DNA of 64,000 nt, taken from Oscillospiraceae bacterium (GTDB lineage Bacteria; Bacillota; Clostridia; Oscillospirales; Ruminococcaceae). Positions 1 to 9,339 of this stretch are shown here, piece after piece; positions within the stretch are counted from its first letter, which is position 1, and the number at the start of each line of letters is the position of its first letter. The notes below the pieces were generated by a model that worked only from the letters and a program-made list of their open reading frames with translations, ran no database searches and was not told the origin of the DNA. The position numbers and the translations under genes were made by a program. The DNA lies in assembly GCA_017473015.1 (NCBI GenBank), contig JAFUNP010000007.1:38223-102222 (forward strand). Reading direction: 5' to 3'.

Positions 1-1247
1 AACTTTTCTGGGATGAAGGTCCGGACATCGGCGGCCCATACGGTCCTTATGTTCAGTCTGAAAGAAAAGATATCTATAAAAAATATGCAGAAATGCTGGT
101 GGAAAAAGGCGCAGCCTATTACTGTTTCTGCACAAAAGAAAGACTGGAAGAAGTAAACAGAATCAAACAGCTGTCAGGCCAGATTCCAGGCTACGACAAC
201 CACTGCCGCAACCTGTCAAAAGAAGAAATCCAGGCAAACCTGGACGCAGGCATTCCTTATGTTATCCGTCAGAAAATTCCTGAAACAGGCGAAACATATT
301 TTGATGACCTGGTTTACGGCCGTATCACAGTTGAAAACAGCACTCTGGACGACCAGATTCTGCTGAAAGCTGACGGTATGCCAACATACAATTTTGCAAA
401 CGTTGTTGATGACCACCTGATGTTTATCAATCCTGTTATCCGCGGTGCTGAATATCTGTCTTCCGCACCTAAATATAACCTGCTGTACCAGGCATTCGGC
501 TGGGATATTCCTGACTATGTTCATTGCCCACCTGTTATGAGAGATGCACAGCACAAGCTGTCCAAACGTCACGGTGACGCTTCCTACGAAGACCTGGTGG
601 AAATGGGTTATCTGAAAGAAGCTATCCTGAACTATATCGCTCTGCTGGGCTGGTCACCAAAATCCGAACAGGAAAAATTCACACTGGAAGAACTGTCACA
701 GGTATTTGACCCTGCCAATATTTCCAAATCACCTGCTATCTTTGATATGGACAAACTGAAATCCCTCAACGGTGAATACATCCGTGAACTTTCAGTTGCA
801 GAATTCAAAGAAAAAGCTATGCCTTACATCAGACAGACTGTAAAAGGCGAATGTGACTTTGACCTGCTGTGCACAGTGCTGCAGAAACGCTGCGATGTTC
901 TCAATGAACTGCCTGAACAGGTAGACTTTATTGATGAACTGCCTGCATTTGATGTGTCTCTGTACACAAACAAAAAAATGAAAACAAATCCGGAAAACTC
1001 CAAAGAAATGCTGGGTCATATCCTGCCTGTACTGGAAGGTATCGACAACTGGACACAGGAAGTTATCCATGAAGAACTGTTCAAGCTTATCGGTGAACTG
1101 GGCGTTAAAAACGGTCTGGTGCTGTACCCACTGCGTGTGGCACTGTCCAACAAACAGTTTACACCGGGCGGCGGCGTAGAACTGGCTGCCATTATGGGCA
1201 AAGAAAAAACAGTTGAAAGAGTAAAAGCTGCTCTGGAAAACCTGTAA
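1..1247 (+). CDS. gltX: Glutamyl-tRNA synthetase, 5' end cut by window edge
   Basis: Class I aminoacyl-tRNA synthetase that charges tRNA-Glu (in many Firmicutes also tRNA-Gln before amidation). The reading frame is open from base 3, so the gene starts outside the window; 414 residues are visible. The first visible residues contain the GltX-typical stretch DEGPDIGGPYGPYVQSER, and the class I KMSKS-type loop is seen as KLSKR at 555-569. The C-terminal anticodon-binding region is complete and the stop is followed at once by a terminator, so gltX is the last gene of its transcript. The N-terminal HIGH motif is not in the window. Whether it is discriminating or non-discriminating cannot be told here. 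Confidence 0.96.
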   Translation, partial: LFWDEGPDIGGPYGPYVQSERKDIYKKYAEMLVEKGAAYYCFCTKERLEEVNRIKQLSGQIPGYDNHCRNLSKEEIQANLDAGIPYVIRQKIPETGETYFDDLVYGRITVENSTLDDQILLKADGMPTYNFANVVDDHLMFINPVIRGAEYLSSAPKYNLLYQAFGWDIPDYVHCPPVMRDAQHKLSKRHGDASYEDLVEMGYLKEAILNYIALLGWSPKSEQEKFTLEELSQVFDPANISKSPAIFDMDKLKSLNGEYIRELSVAEFKEKAMPYIRQTVKGECDFDLLCTVLQKRCDVLNELPEQVDFIDELPAFDVSLYTNKKMKTNPENSKEMLGHILPVLEGIDNWTQEVIHEELFKLIGELGVKNGLVLYPLRVALSNKQFTPGGGVELAAIMGKEKTVERVKAALENL

Positions 1248-1260
1248 TAATGTAAAACAA

Positions 1261-1292
1261 AAGACAAGGCGTAAAAACCTTGTCTTTTTTGT
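1261..1292 (+). terminator. Intrinsic terminator of gltX
   Basis: A 9-bp stem (AAGACAAGG / CCTTGTCTT) with an 8-nt loop is followed by a T run, 13 bases after the gltX stop. Confidence 0.9.
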
Positions 1293-1373
1293 TTATGCAT
1301 ATCAAAAACGGTATACTGTAAGATATGTAAGAATATGTACAGTGCGCCTGCTGTTTGATAAATTGGGATTTGC

Positions 1374-1538
1374 TTACTTCTTTTCGGGCAAGAAAGTTAT
1401 TACAGCACCTACGATACCAATGATGGTAAAAATTGCAGACCATCTAAAACTGAAGTCAAATACAGGTTCGTTGCCGAAACCAATTATCAAGAGAATACTA
1501 ACTAAGATTATTGCTATACCTTGCAGTTGTTTTTTCAT
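1374..1538 (-). CDS. Small two-segment membrane protein, unknown function
   Basis: A 54-residue protein beginning MKKQLQGIAI. I chose the ATG at 1538 because AAGGAG lies 8 bases upstream; the longer frame starting at 1565 has no such site. It has two hydrophobic stretches (about residues 6-20 and 32-49) separated by a short polar loop, and ends in EKK, so it should be a small integral membrane protein. I do not recognise the family. It lies downstream of the MFS gene on the same strand, separated by a strong hairpin, so it may be a separate transcript or a weakly read-through one. Confidence 0.6.
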   Translation of the reverse strand: MKKQLQGIAIILVSILLIIGFGNEPVFDFSFRWSAIFTIIGIVGAVITFLPEKK

Positions 1539-1616
1539 ACAATCACACTCCTTCGTCAAATTCAAATTTTCCTAACTGTTTACATATTATCATAATTCAG
1601 TAAATCACACAATAAC

Positions 1617-1644
1617 GGGCACAGCAGTCTTATCTGCTGTGCCC
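1617..1644 (-). terminator. Perfect 11-bp hairpin after the MFS gene
   Basis: GGGCACAGCAG / CTGCTGTGCCC with a 6-nt loop, 28 bases downstream of the MFS stop (minus strand). The following T tract is weak on both strands, so termination efficiency is uncertain. Confidence 0.65.
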
Positions 1645-1672
1645 TCTGGCTGTTATATTCTGTTTGCAGTTA

Positions 1673-2881
1673 TCAGTCTTTATACACGCCTTTTTCTTTC
1701 AGCTGTTTGTAGTTTTTATAGCCTACTGCTGCGGAAATCACCAGTGCTGTGGCGAATGCGATAAATGCATAGTTAGGGTTGATGTCAAAAATCAGACCGG
1801 CAAATGTAGGGCCTGTCATCATACCCACGCTCTTTGCTGCGTTGAACAGACCGGAAACTGCTCCTTTTGATGAATCATCATCGTTTTTCAGCATAACCGC
1901 CTGCTGCAGCGGTGTGTACATTGCATAAGCGGCGTAATACATCAGCGCAAATGCCATAACTGCTGTCTGGTTTGGTGCCAGCACCACGCCGTACAATGCG
2001 GCTGCCGCCATCAGTATTGTCACACACATGGCTTTGGAAATGTTGAATTTTCTTACCAACCACATGTTGATTGTCATATTGATGGTCAGTGAAATTATAC
2101 CAACCACAGCTTTGAACATACCGGAAGATGACGGTGCAAAGTTGAATTTTGCTCTCAGGAAGTAGTTGAAGTTCTGGTCAAAGCCTGTGGATGCAAAGAA
2201 TGTCAGCAGTGCGCTTACCAGGAAAACTGTGATGGTCACATTCAGCAGCTTCATGCTGGCCATTGTGGCAGTGAATGGGTTTATGTCCTTCATTGTCAGC
2301 TTTTCGGTCACTTTTTCAAATGTGGAATGCTCTTTCACCATAAAGTAGGTCACAGCTGTCATTGCAAACAGTACACCAGCCTGTGCATAGAAGGAGTAGT
2401 ACAGGTTTATGTCACCGATAAGACCGCCCACCAGGAAGCCGAATGCGCCGCCGATACCCATCATGGATGAGTAGATTACCAGCAGACTGTTTCTGTCTTC
2501 AGCCGGTGCGTCCAGCGCAGCTATGTATGCCATACTGTTTACCTGTACGCTGGCCAGACCGATACCGCCGATAAATCTGCCCAGTACTACCAGATGCCAG
2601 CTGGTGGCCATGGAAAAGATAATGGCAGACACGCCGTAGCCCAGAAAACCGAAGGCAGTGGCCTTTGCATAGCCTATTCTGTCACCAACCTTACCCCACA
2701 GGGCACTTACCAGAAACTGGCCCAGTGCCATGGCTGCAAATGCAAAACCGAACATACTGTTGGAACAGTTTATCATTTGCAGGAATGCAGGTGTTACAGG
2801 GTGTACAAAGTTTGATACAAAAGTATATAAAAAGTAAATAACAAAAAACAAAGTAAGCTTGTATTTAGCTATCAGTTTCAT
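1673..2881 (-). CDS. MFS transporter, multidrug-efflux-like
   Basis: A 402-residue integral membrane protein of the major facilitator superfamily with about 12 hydrophobic helices. The loop after helix 2 holds the MFS signature GKVGDRIGYAKA (G-x-x-x-D-R-x-G). A second conserved helix region (VVLGRFIGGIGLASVQ) is typical of drug:H+ antiporters and sugar exporters. The start at 2881 is supported by GAGGAG 7 bases upstream. A promoter on the minus strand (TTGTAA-N17-TAAAAT) sits 40-70 bases upstream. Transcribed alone and divergently from prs. The substrate cannot be inferred. Confidence 0.85.
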   Translation of the reverse strand: MKLIAKYKLTLFFVIYFLYTFVSNFVHPVTPAFLQMINCSNSMFGFAFAAMALGQFLVSALWGKVGDRIGYAKATAFGFLGYGVSAIIFSMATSWHLVVLGRFIGGIGLASVQVNSMAYIAALDAPAEDRNSLLVIYSSMMGIGGAFGFLVGGLIGDINLYYSFYAQAGVLFAMTAVTYFMVKEHSTFEKVTEKLTMKDINPFTATMASMKLLNVTITVFLVSALLTFFASTGFDQNFNYFLRAKFNFAPSSSGMFKAVVGIISLTINMTINMWLVRKFNISKAMCVTILMAAAALYGVVLAPNQTAVMAFALMYYAAYAMYTPLQQAVMLKNDDDSSKGAVSGLFNAAKSVGMMTGPTFAGLIFDINPNYAFIAFATALVISAAVGYKNYKQLKEKGVYKD

Positions 2882-2920
2882 TTTTTCTCCTCTTTTCTCC
2901 GTTATTCTCTTAACTTTTAT

Positions 2921-2949
2921 ATTTTACACCTAAAACTCACTGTTTACAA
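2921..2949 (-). promoter_or_regulatory. Promoter of the MFS gene
   Basis: Read on the minus strand: TTGTAA, 17-base spacer, TAAAAT. The -10 lies 40 bases before the start codon. Confidence 0.6.
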
Positions 2950-3115
2950 CATAATTTTATGTAAAATTGATTCCGGATAAGAGTAGATTTTCCCCTTTTT
3001 ATCCGGATAAAAACCTATCTTTTCCATATCTTGACAATAAGTGCAAATTTTCAGCAAAAGGCAACTGTCTTTTTGAATAAATCGTACAATTTTTATCTAA
3101 AACGCTCTTTGCCCC

Positions 3116-3148
3116 TTGAAAAAGTTTATAAATAAGGTATCATATAAT
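3116..3148 (+). promoter_or_regulatory. Likely promoter of prs-pth
   Basis: TTGAAA at 3116-3121 and TATCAT at 3138-3143 with a 16-base spacer. A perfect TATAAT at 3143-3148 lacks a good -35 at the right distance. Confidence 0.45.
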
Positions 3149-3254
3149 TAGGTAATTATGCAGAATAGATAATAATATATCGTTTATATTATATGGTCTG
3201 TGCTGCTTTTATCATTGAGAAAAACAAAACATAGAAAAGTAAGAGGTAAATGAA

Positions 3255-4205
3255 ATGAATATTCATGGCAAGGATATCAAACTGTTTGCAGCAAACTCTA
3301 ACAAACCACTGGCCGAAAAAATTGCAGCACAGCTGGGTCTGCCACTGAGCAAATGTGAAGTTGGCACATTCTCCGACGGTGAAATCACAGTTTCCATCGG
3401 CGAAACAGTTCGCGGCAGCGACGTTTTCATTGTTCAGTCTACATGCACACCTGTAAATAACAACCTGATGGAACTGCTGATTATGATTGACGCAATGAAA
3501 CGCGCATCTGCAGGCCGTATCACAGCTGTTATCCCATATTTCGGCTATGCACGCCAGGACAGAAAGAGCAAATCCCGTGACCCTATCAGTGCAAAACTGG
3601 TTGCTGACCTTATCACAGCAGCAGGCGCTGACAGAGTTCTGACAATGGACCTGCACGCAGCACAGATTCAGGGCTTCTTCAACATCCCTCTGGACCACCT
3701 GGAAGGTATGCCTATCCTGTCCAAATACATCGAAAGAAAAGAACTGGAAGACCTGGTTATCGTTTCCCCTGACCTGGGCAGCGTAAACAGAGCCAGAAAA
3801 ATTGCCAACAGACTGGATGTGCCGATTGCTATTATCGACAAACGCCGTCCAAAACCAAATGTTTCTGAAATTATGAACATCATCGGCGACATCAAAGACA
3901 AAAACCTGCTGATTATTGACGACATCATCGATACAGCCGGTACACTGTGCAACGCAGCAAACGCACTGAAAGAACGCGGTGCAAAATCTGTAAGAGCTTG
4001 TGCTACACACGGCATCCTGTCCGGTCCTGCAGTTGAAAGAATCGAAGCCAGCGCACTGGAAGAACTGATTCTGCTGGACACAATCCCACTGGCAGACGAA
4101 AAGAAACTGGACAAAATCAAAGTGGAAACAGTTGCTCCTATCTTTGCACAGGCTATCCAGAGAATTTACGCAGACCAGAGTGTTTCCACACTGTTTAACC
4201 TGTAA
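3255..4205 (+). CDS. prs: Ribose-phosphate pyrophosphokinase (PRPP synthetase)
   Basis: Makes PRPP from ribose-5-phosphate and ATP for purine, pyrimidine, His, Trp and NAD synthesis. At 316 residues it matches the usual class I length. It shows the N-terminal FSDGE motif, the VIPYFGYARQDRK stretch near residues 94-106, and the PRPP-binding loop DDIIDTAGTL at residues 222-231. An RBS (AGAGGT) lies upstream of the ATG. pth starts 6 bases after the stop, so the two are very probably co-transcribed, a pairing common in Firmicutes. Confidence 0.97.
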   Translation: MNIHGKDIKLFAANSNKPLAEKIAAQLGLPLSKCEVGTFSDGEITVSIGETVRGSDVFIVQSTCTPVNNNLMELLIMIDAMKRASAGRITAVIPYFGYARQDRKSKSRDPISAKLVADLITAAGADRVLTMDLHAAQIQGFFNIPLDHLEGMPILSKYIERKELEDLVIVSPDLGSVNRARKIANRLDVPIAIIDKRRPKPNVSEIMNIIGDIKDKNLLIIDDIIDTAGTLCNAANALKERGAKSVRACATHGILSGPAVERIEASALEELILLDTIPLADEKKLDKIKVETVAPIFAQAIQRIYADQSVSTLFNL

Positions 4206-4211
4206 TACACT

Positions 4212-4799
4212 ATGTTTTTGAAAAATACACAAGGCAGCGATTTTCTTATAGTGGGGCTGGGTAATCCCGGCTCCGCTTATGACAATACGCGCCACAATAT
4301 AGGCTTTGCCGCTGTTGACTATATCTGTGAAAAAACAGGTACAAAAACCGACAAGGCCAAATTCACAGCGCTGTACGGCGTGTGGAAGTACAAGGATAAA
4401 AAGGCAATAATACTGAAACCGCAGACATACATGAACCTGTCCGGCGATGCAGTGGGGCAGGCGGCCAGATTTTTCAAAATCCCGCCTGAAAATGTGATAG
4501 TGATTTATGATGATGTGTCCATGGCGGTGGGCAAAATGCGAATCCGCACCAAAGGCTCTGCCGGCGGACATAACGGTATAAAAAGTATTATCAGCCATAT
4601 AGGCGATGCGTTCCCCCGCATAAAGCTGGGAGTTGGAGAAAAGCCTCATCCGGAGTATGACCTGGCCGACTGGGTGCTGGGCAAATTTTCAGATGCTGAC
4701 AGAAAAACACTGTCAGATAAATTTGAAAGCGCATACCGGTCAGTCCAGCTGATTATGGACGGCCAGACCGATAAAGCCATGAATTTATATAACAGATAA
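4212..4799 (+). CDS. pth: Peptidyl-tRNA hydrolase
   Basis: Releases tRNA from prematurely dropped peptidyl-tRNA. At 195 residues it is normal in size. The family motif VGLGNPG (residues 14-20) and the catalytic His in TRHNIGF (His28) are present. The start is 6 bases after the prs stop and lacks a clear Shine-Dalgarno, so translation probably depends on coupling to prs. In some Firmicutes the order is prs-pth-mfd; here an EamA gene sits between pth and mfd. Confidence 0.96.
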   Translation: MFLKNTQGSDFLIVGLGNPGSAYDNTRHNIGFAAVDYICEKTGTKTDKAKFTALYGVWKYKDKKAIILKPQTYMNLSGDAVGQAARFFKIPPENVIVIYDDVSMAVGKMRIRTKGSAGGHNGIKSIISHIGDAFPRIKLGVGEKPHPEYDLADWVLGKFSDADRKTLSDKFESAYRSVQLIMDGQTDKAMNLYNR

Positions 4800-4804
4800 T
4801 CACA

Positions 4805-4867
4805 GCCGTGAGATACCCTCCCCCGAGGATATTTCACGGCATATCTTGCTGTCTGTCACAGGCAGCA
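4805..4867 (+). repeat. Two adjacent hairpins between pth and the EamA gene
   Basis: The first stem pairs GCCGTGAGATA (4805-4815) with TATTTCACGGC (4830-4840). The second pairs TGCTGTCTG (4847-4855) with CAGGCAGCA (4859-4867) around a 3-nt loop. Neither has a T run, so they look like mRNA-stabilising or inter-cistronic structures rather than terminators. Confidence 0.6.
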
Positions 4868-4882
4868 GAATGGGAAAGTAAT

Positions 4883-5767
4883 ATGAGAGAATCAAAATCA
4901 TCTAAAATAATGCTGGCAGCTGCCATGGCCATATTCGGCACAATCGGAATTTTCCGAAAATATATACCGCTGCCTTCAGGGGTGCTGGCCATGTCCCGCG
5001 GTTTTATCGGCGCACTGTTCCTGTTTATACTTGTAAAACTGGGCGGCGGCCGTATTTCCCGCCGGGCGGTGAAAAACAATGCTGTGGCGCTGATAGCCTC
5101 CGGCACAGTGCTGGGCATCAACTGGATACTGCTGTTTGAAGCATATCGCCACACTTCTGTGGCCACTGCTACTCTGGCCTATTATATGGCGCCTGTAATT
5201 GTTATCCTGGTTTCACCTGTGCTGTTCGGTGAAAAACTGACAGTGAGAAAAATCACCTGCGTGGTGTTGGCAGTGCTGGGTATGGTGCTGGTTTCCGGTG
5301 TGTTTACTCCCGGCGGTCAGGTGCAGACAAAGGGAATTCTGCTGGGTCTGTGCGCCGCTGTTTTCTATGCACTGGTTATGATATTTAATAAGTCCATTTA
5401 CAAAATTTCTGCCTATGACAAAACAATAGTCCAGCTGTTGGTGGCGGCGGTGGTGCTGCTGCCTTACACATTGCTGACAGGGGAAATGGCATCTTTACAG
5501 TTCACCGGTTTGTCTGCTGTAATGCTGGTGGTTGTGGGCGTTGTCCACACCGGCGTGGCATACCGGCTGTATTTCGGCGCCATGGGTGAGGTAAAGGCCA
5601 CCACAACTGCGCTTTACAGCTATATCGACCCTGCTCTGGCGGTTGTGTTGTCTGCTACAGTTCTGGGAGATGCCATGGGTCTGGCAGAAATACTGGGTGC
5701 GGTGCTGGTGCTGGGGGCCACAATGGCCAGCGAGTTCACACCTGCAAAGAAAAACAGATATTTCTGA
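4883..5767 (+). CDS. EamA/DMT-superfamily transporter
   Basis: A 294-residue protein with about ten hydrophobic helices in two internal halves, the architecture of EamA (RhaT/DMT) permeases that export amino acids or other metabolites. The chosen start MRESKSSK puts a short cytoplasmic tail before helix 1; a longer in-frame start at 4808 would lie inside the hairpin region and add a non-membrane extension. The ribosome-binding site (GGGAAAG) is weak. It is probably co-transcribed with prs-pth, as no terminator separates them. Substrate unknown. Confidence 0.85.
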   Translation: MRESKSSKIMLAAAMAIFGTIGIFRKYIPLPSGVLAMSRGFIGALFLFILVKLGGGRISRRAVKNNAVALIASGTVLGINWILLFEAYRHTSVATATLAYYMAPVIVILVSPVLFGEKLTVRKITCVVLAVLGMVLVSGVFTPGGQVQTKGILLGLCAAVFYALVMIFNKSIYKISAYDKTIVQLLVAAVVLLPYTLLTGEMASLQFTGLSAVMLVVVGVVHTGVAYRLYFGAMGEVKATTTALYSYIDPALAVVLSATVLGDAMGLAEILGAVLVLGATMASEFTPAKKNRYF

Positions 5768-5834
5768 CAATTAAGACATCAATAATGCAATAAAATATAT
5801 ACAAAGCAAAATCTTGAGTTAAAGAGGATATAAA

Positions 5835-8800
5835 ATGCTTTTAAAAGAAATTATCCGCACTGCTGAATTCTCCAGACTGATGGAGGAAGTAAACAGCTAC
5901 CGACAGCCTATAGCTCTTTTCGGTCTGTCCCGCACTGCCCGTGCCGCCTTTATTGCGGCTGTGGCCCAGGTGACCGGCCGCCATGTATTGGTGCTGACAA
6001 AGGACGAGCGCACCACCAGCCGTATGGTGGACGATGTGTCCTTTTTCACTGATGGCGCCCAGGCTTTCTCCACCCGTGACCTTACCTTGCGCCCGCTGGA
6101 AAGCTTTTCCCGTGAATACGAATACCGCAGAATAAAGACGCTGGGCAACCTGGTTGGCGGCAGAGCCAAAATAGTTATCAGTCCAGTGGACGCTGCAATG
6201 ATGTATACCATGCCAAGGGAAAAATTCCTGGCCAATACACTGACTATAAAAGACACTGATATTGTCAACCGTGACAGTCTGGTGCAAAGCCTGGTGAATG
6301 CCGGCTATATCCGCCGTGAAATGGTGGAAGGTGCCGGTCAGTTTGCTGTGCGCGGTGATATTATCGACCTGTACACCCCTGATATGACAGCCCCTGTCCG
6401 TATCGAACTGTGGGGTGATGAAATAGACCGTATCAATACCTTTGATATCGAAACCCAGCGCCGACGGGAGCAGATTAAAAAAGTGCACATATCTCCTGTA
6501 AAGGAAGTGCTGTTCACCGACTGTGACGATGCCCTGCAGGCAATTCACACATTCAGAAAAACTCTCACCACAAAGCAGAGAGAAAATTTTGACATCGCCA
6601 GCGAAAAAGAGGTTATCACTCTGGAAAACGGTATGATGCCGCGGTCAATGGACAAATATATTTCCATCTGTTATGAAAACAAAGCCACACTTTTTGATTA
6701 TCTGGACAATCCTGTGATTTTCCTTGATGACTGGAGTGCGGTAAAGGAAAGCTACGCCAATATTATCTGGCAGAACAATCAGGATATAGAAAGTCTGCTG
6801 ACTGAAAAGATAATCGCCAAAGGTATGGAAGAATTCTATGCCCCACAGCCTTACCTGATTTCACAGTTTAAAAACAACGCCACCATTGTGGCGGAAGATT
6901 TTGTCCGCACCACTGCAGATTTTGCCCTGTCACAGATTATCTCCGTGTCCTGCCACGCCACTGCCGGATGGGGCGGTGAATACAAGGTGCTGGCGGAAGA
7001 TATTACAAATATGACCGGCCAGGGCTACAAGGTGGTTATCCTTGCAGGTACGCCAAAATCTGCCCAGACTCTGGCAGGGGATTTGCAGGATATGGGCTTT
7101 GACGCCATCTATATCGAAAAAGACACCCTGCTGAAACCGGGCGCTGTGGCCGTGGCTGCCGGCAGAACCCATCAGGGCTTTGAACTGCCGCTGCAGAAGC
7201 TGTGCCTTATCACAGGTCACAAACGGAATGTTCTGCCACAGAAACCAAAGAAAAAAGACAAAAATGCCCTTACCTCCATCGACCAGATTTCCAAAGGTGA
7301 CTATGTTGTTCACCAGAACTACGGCATTGGTGTTTATGACGGCATCCACAATGTAAGTATGCAGGGCGTAACAAAAGATTATCTGCTGATTAAATTTGCC
7401 GGCAAGGACAGTTTGTATGTTCCTGTAACCCAGCTGGACCTTATCAGCCGCTACACTTATGCCAAAGACGACGAGAAAGTAACACTGTCCAAGCTGGGCG
7501 GTGAAAGCTGGAACAGAACAAAGCAGAAAGCGCGAAAAGCCACTCAGGAAATGGCCAAAGAACTTATTCAGCTGTATGCGCGGCGTGAAAAGGCAAAGGG
7601 CTTTGCCCACGACCCTGACACAGAATGGCAGCGTGACTTTGAGTCCCGATTTATTTACGAAGAAACAGAAGACCAGCTGAAATCCATTGCCGAAATCAAA
7701 CGCGATATGGAATCCGGCTATCCTATGGAACGTCTACTGTGCGGTGATGTTGGCGTAGGCAAAACAGAAGTTGCCCTCCGTGCTGCTTTCAAAGCAGTTA
7801 TGAGCGGAAAACAGGTGGCTGTGCTGGTGCCTACCACCGTGCTTGCCTGGCAACATTACAATACTTTTATCCAGCGTATGGAAAGTTTCCCTGTGAATAT
7901 CCAGCTGCTGTCCCGCTTCCGTTCACCGAAACAGCGCCAGGCCACCATCCGAGATATAAATGACGGCGTGGCTGATATTGTTATCGGCACTCACGCGCTG
8001 ATACAGAAAAGTGTAAAATTCAAACGCCTCGGTCTGGTTATCATCGACGAAGAACAGCGTTTCGGTGTTGCCCACAAAGAAAAACTGGTGGAAGGCTTCA
8101 CCGGTGTGGATGTGCTCACACTTTCAGCCACACCTATCCCCCGTACACTGTCCATGGCGCTCAACGGCATCCGCGATATGTCCACCATTGAACAGCCACC
8201 GGTGGACAGAATCCCTATCGAAACCTATGTAAGTGAATATAACGAAAGCATTATTGCGGCTGCACTCAACAGGGAACTGAACCGCGGAGGCCAGTGCTAC
8301 TATCTCCACAACCGTGTGGAAACCATTGACCTGTGTGTCCAGCGCGTGCAGAAAATGGCACCGGAGGCCCGTATCGGCGTTGCCCACGGCAAAATGGACG
8401 AAGCCAGCCTGTCTGCAGTATGGCAGCAGCTGATGAACGGCGAAATCGATATTCTGGTGTGTACCACCATTATTGAAACAGGTATTGACGTTTCCAACGC
8501 CAACACCCTTGTTATTGAAGATGCAGACTATATGGGCCTGGCACAGCTGTATCAGATACGCGGCCGCGTAGGCCGTTCCACCCGCAAAGCCTATGCCTAC
8601 TTCACTTTCAGAAAAGACAAAGTTTTGAATGAAATTGCGGTAAAGCGTCTCAACGCAATCAAAGAGTTCACCAGTTTTGGCTCGGGCTTTAAAATCGCCA
8701 TGCGCGACTTGCAGATTCGTGGCGCAGGCAGTATTCTGGGCAAAACCCAGTCCGGATTTATGATGAGCATCGGCTATGATTTGTATATCAAACTGCTGAA

Positions 8801-9287
8801 CCAGGCCATCGCCATCGAAAAAGGGGAAACAGTGAAAACAGAAAAATCTGACTGTGTCATCGATATTTCTGTGGATGCATTCATTCCTGACAGCTTTATC
8901 ACATCAACTGCCAACAGGATAGAAGCGTATAAGCGTATCGCCTCTCTGGAAACAGAGGATGATGTTTCTGACCTGATTGACGAACTGGTGGACCGCTACG
9001 GCGATGTGCCGGACAGCGTAATGGGTCTGGTGGATATATCCCTGCTGCGTGTGCTGGCTGCATCACTGGGTATTACCGAAATTGTCCAGCGCAAGGACAA
9101 TATTATATTCTATGGCAGCAGATATGGCGAAATAGATATGATGAAATTCCTGAAAGATGTGCCGTACAAAATCGGTATCAATTCCACCGATAAACCGTAT
9201 ATTTCAGCCCGGATACCATCCGGCAAACCACCGCTGCAGGTTATGAATGATGTACTGCATATACTGAAAGAATGTAAAGCGGAATAA
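5835..9287 (+). CDS. mfd: Transcription-repair coupling factor
   Basis: A DNA translocase that removes RNA polymerase stalled at lesions and recruits UvrA. At 1150 residues it is full length. Domain order: UvrB-like N-terminal modules (1-350), the RNA-polymerase-interacting CarD-like domain around residues 485-590 (GDYVVHQNYGIGVYDG), a helicase core with Walker A GDVGVGKT (637-644), DEEQ box (738-741) and ATPIPRTLS motif, then a C-terminal TRCF domain. RBS AGAGGAT precedes the ATG. Transcription ends at a shared terminator with typA. Confidence 0.97.
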   Translation: MLLKEIIRTAEFSRLMEEVNSYRQPIALFGLSRTARAAFIAAVAQVTGRHVLVLTKDERTTSRMVDDVSFFTDGAQAFSTRDLTLRPLESFSREYEYRRIKTLGNLVGGRAKIVISPVDAAMMYTMPREKFLANTLTIKDTDIVNRDSLVQSLVNAGYIRREMVEGAGQFAVRGDIIDLYTPDMTAPVRIELWGDEIDRINTFDIETQRRREQIKKVHISPVKEVLFTDCDDALQAIHTFRKTLTTKQRENFDIASEKEVITLENGMMPRSMDKYISICYENKATLFDYLDNPVIFLDDWSAVKESYANIIWQNNQDIESLLTEKIIAKGMEEFYAPQPYLISQFKNNATIVAEDFVRTTADFALSQIISVSCHATAGWGGEYKVLAEDITNMTGQGYKVVILAGTPKSAQTLAGDLQDMGFDAIYIEKDTLLKPGAVAVAAGRTHQGFELPLQKLCLITGHKRNVLPQKPKKKDKNALTSIDQISKGDYVVHQNYGIGVYDGIHNVSMQGVTKDYLLIKFAGKDSLYVPVTQLDLISRYTYAKDDEKVTLSKLGGESWNRTKQKARKATQEMAKELIQLYARREKAKGFAHDPDTEWQRDFESRFIYEETEDQLKSIAEIKRDMESGYPMERLLCGDVGVGKTEVALRAAFKAVMSGKQVAVLVPTTVLAWQHYNTFIQRMESFPVNIQLLSRFRSPKQRQATIRDINDGVADIVIGTHALIQKSVKFKRLGLVIIDEEQRFGVAHKEKLVEGFTGVDVLTLSATPIPRTLSMALNGIRDMSTIEQPPVDRIPIETYVSEYNESIIAAALNRELNRGGQCYYLHNRVETIDLCVQRVQKMAPEARIGVAHGKMDEASLSAVWQQLMNGEIDILVCTTIIETGIDVSNANTLVIEDADYMGLAQLYQIRGRVGRSTRKAYAYFTFRKDKVLNEIAVKRLNAIKEFTSFGSGFKIAMRDLQIRGAGSILGKTQSGFMMSIGYDLYIKLLNQAIAIEKGETVKTEKSDCVIDISVDAFIPDSFITSTANRIEAYKRIASLETEDDVSDLIDELVDRYGDVPDSVMGLVDISLLRVLAASLGITEIVQRKDNIIFYGSRYGEIDMMKFLKDVPYKIGINSTDKPYISARIPSGKPPLQVMNDVLHILKECKAE

Positions 9288-9296
9288 TATAAAGCA

Positions 9297-9325
9297 AAAA
9301 AGCTGCGGTTTAATCGCAGCTTTTA
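9297..9325. terminator. Bidirectional terminator between mfd and typA
   Basis: AAAAGCTGCG / CGCAGCTTTT stem with A-rich 5' and T-rich 3' flanks. It works in both directions for the convergent genes. Confidence 0.88.
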
Positions 9326-9339
9326 CTTTTATCTGTTTA

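Larger units (their letters stand above)
2882..3254. other. Divergent intergenic region between MFS gene and prs
   Basis: A 373-base AT-rich gap without a credible gene. It holds the MFS promoter (minus strand) and a likely prs promoter (TTGAAA at 3116, TATCAT at 3138, with an overlapping TATAAT at 3143). A frame running antisense through prs reaches into it but is a codon-bias shadow. No riboswitch fold was recognised; a TCCGGATAA-like motif occurs twice (near 2970 and 3001). Confidence 0.5.

Noticed and set aside
3189..4649. A 486-codon frame antisense to prs and pth
   Set aside because: It overlaps two conserved genes, its protein is Cys/Phe/His-rich and low in sense, and it has no RBS. 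Codon bias of prs removes stops from the opposite strand.
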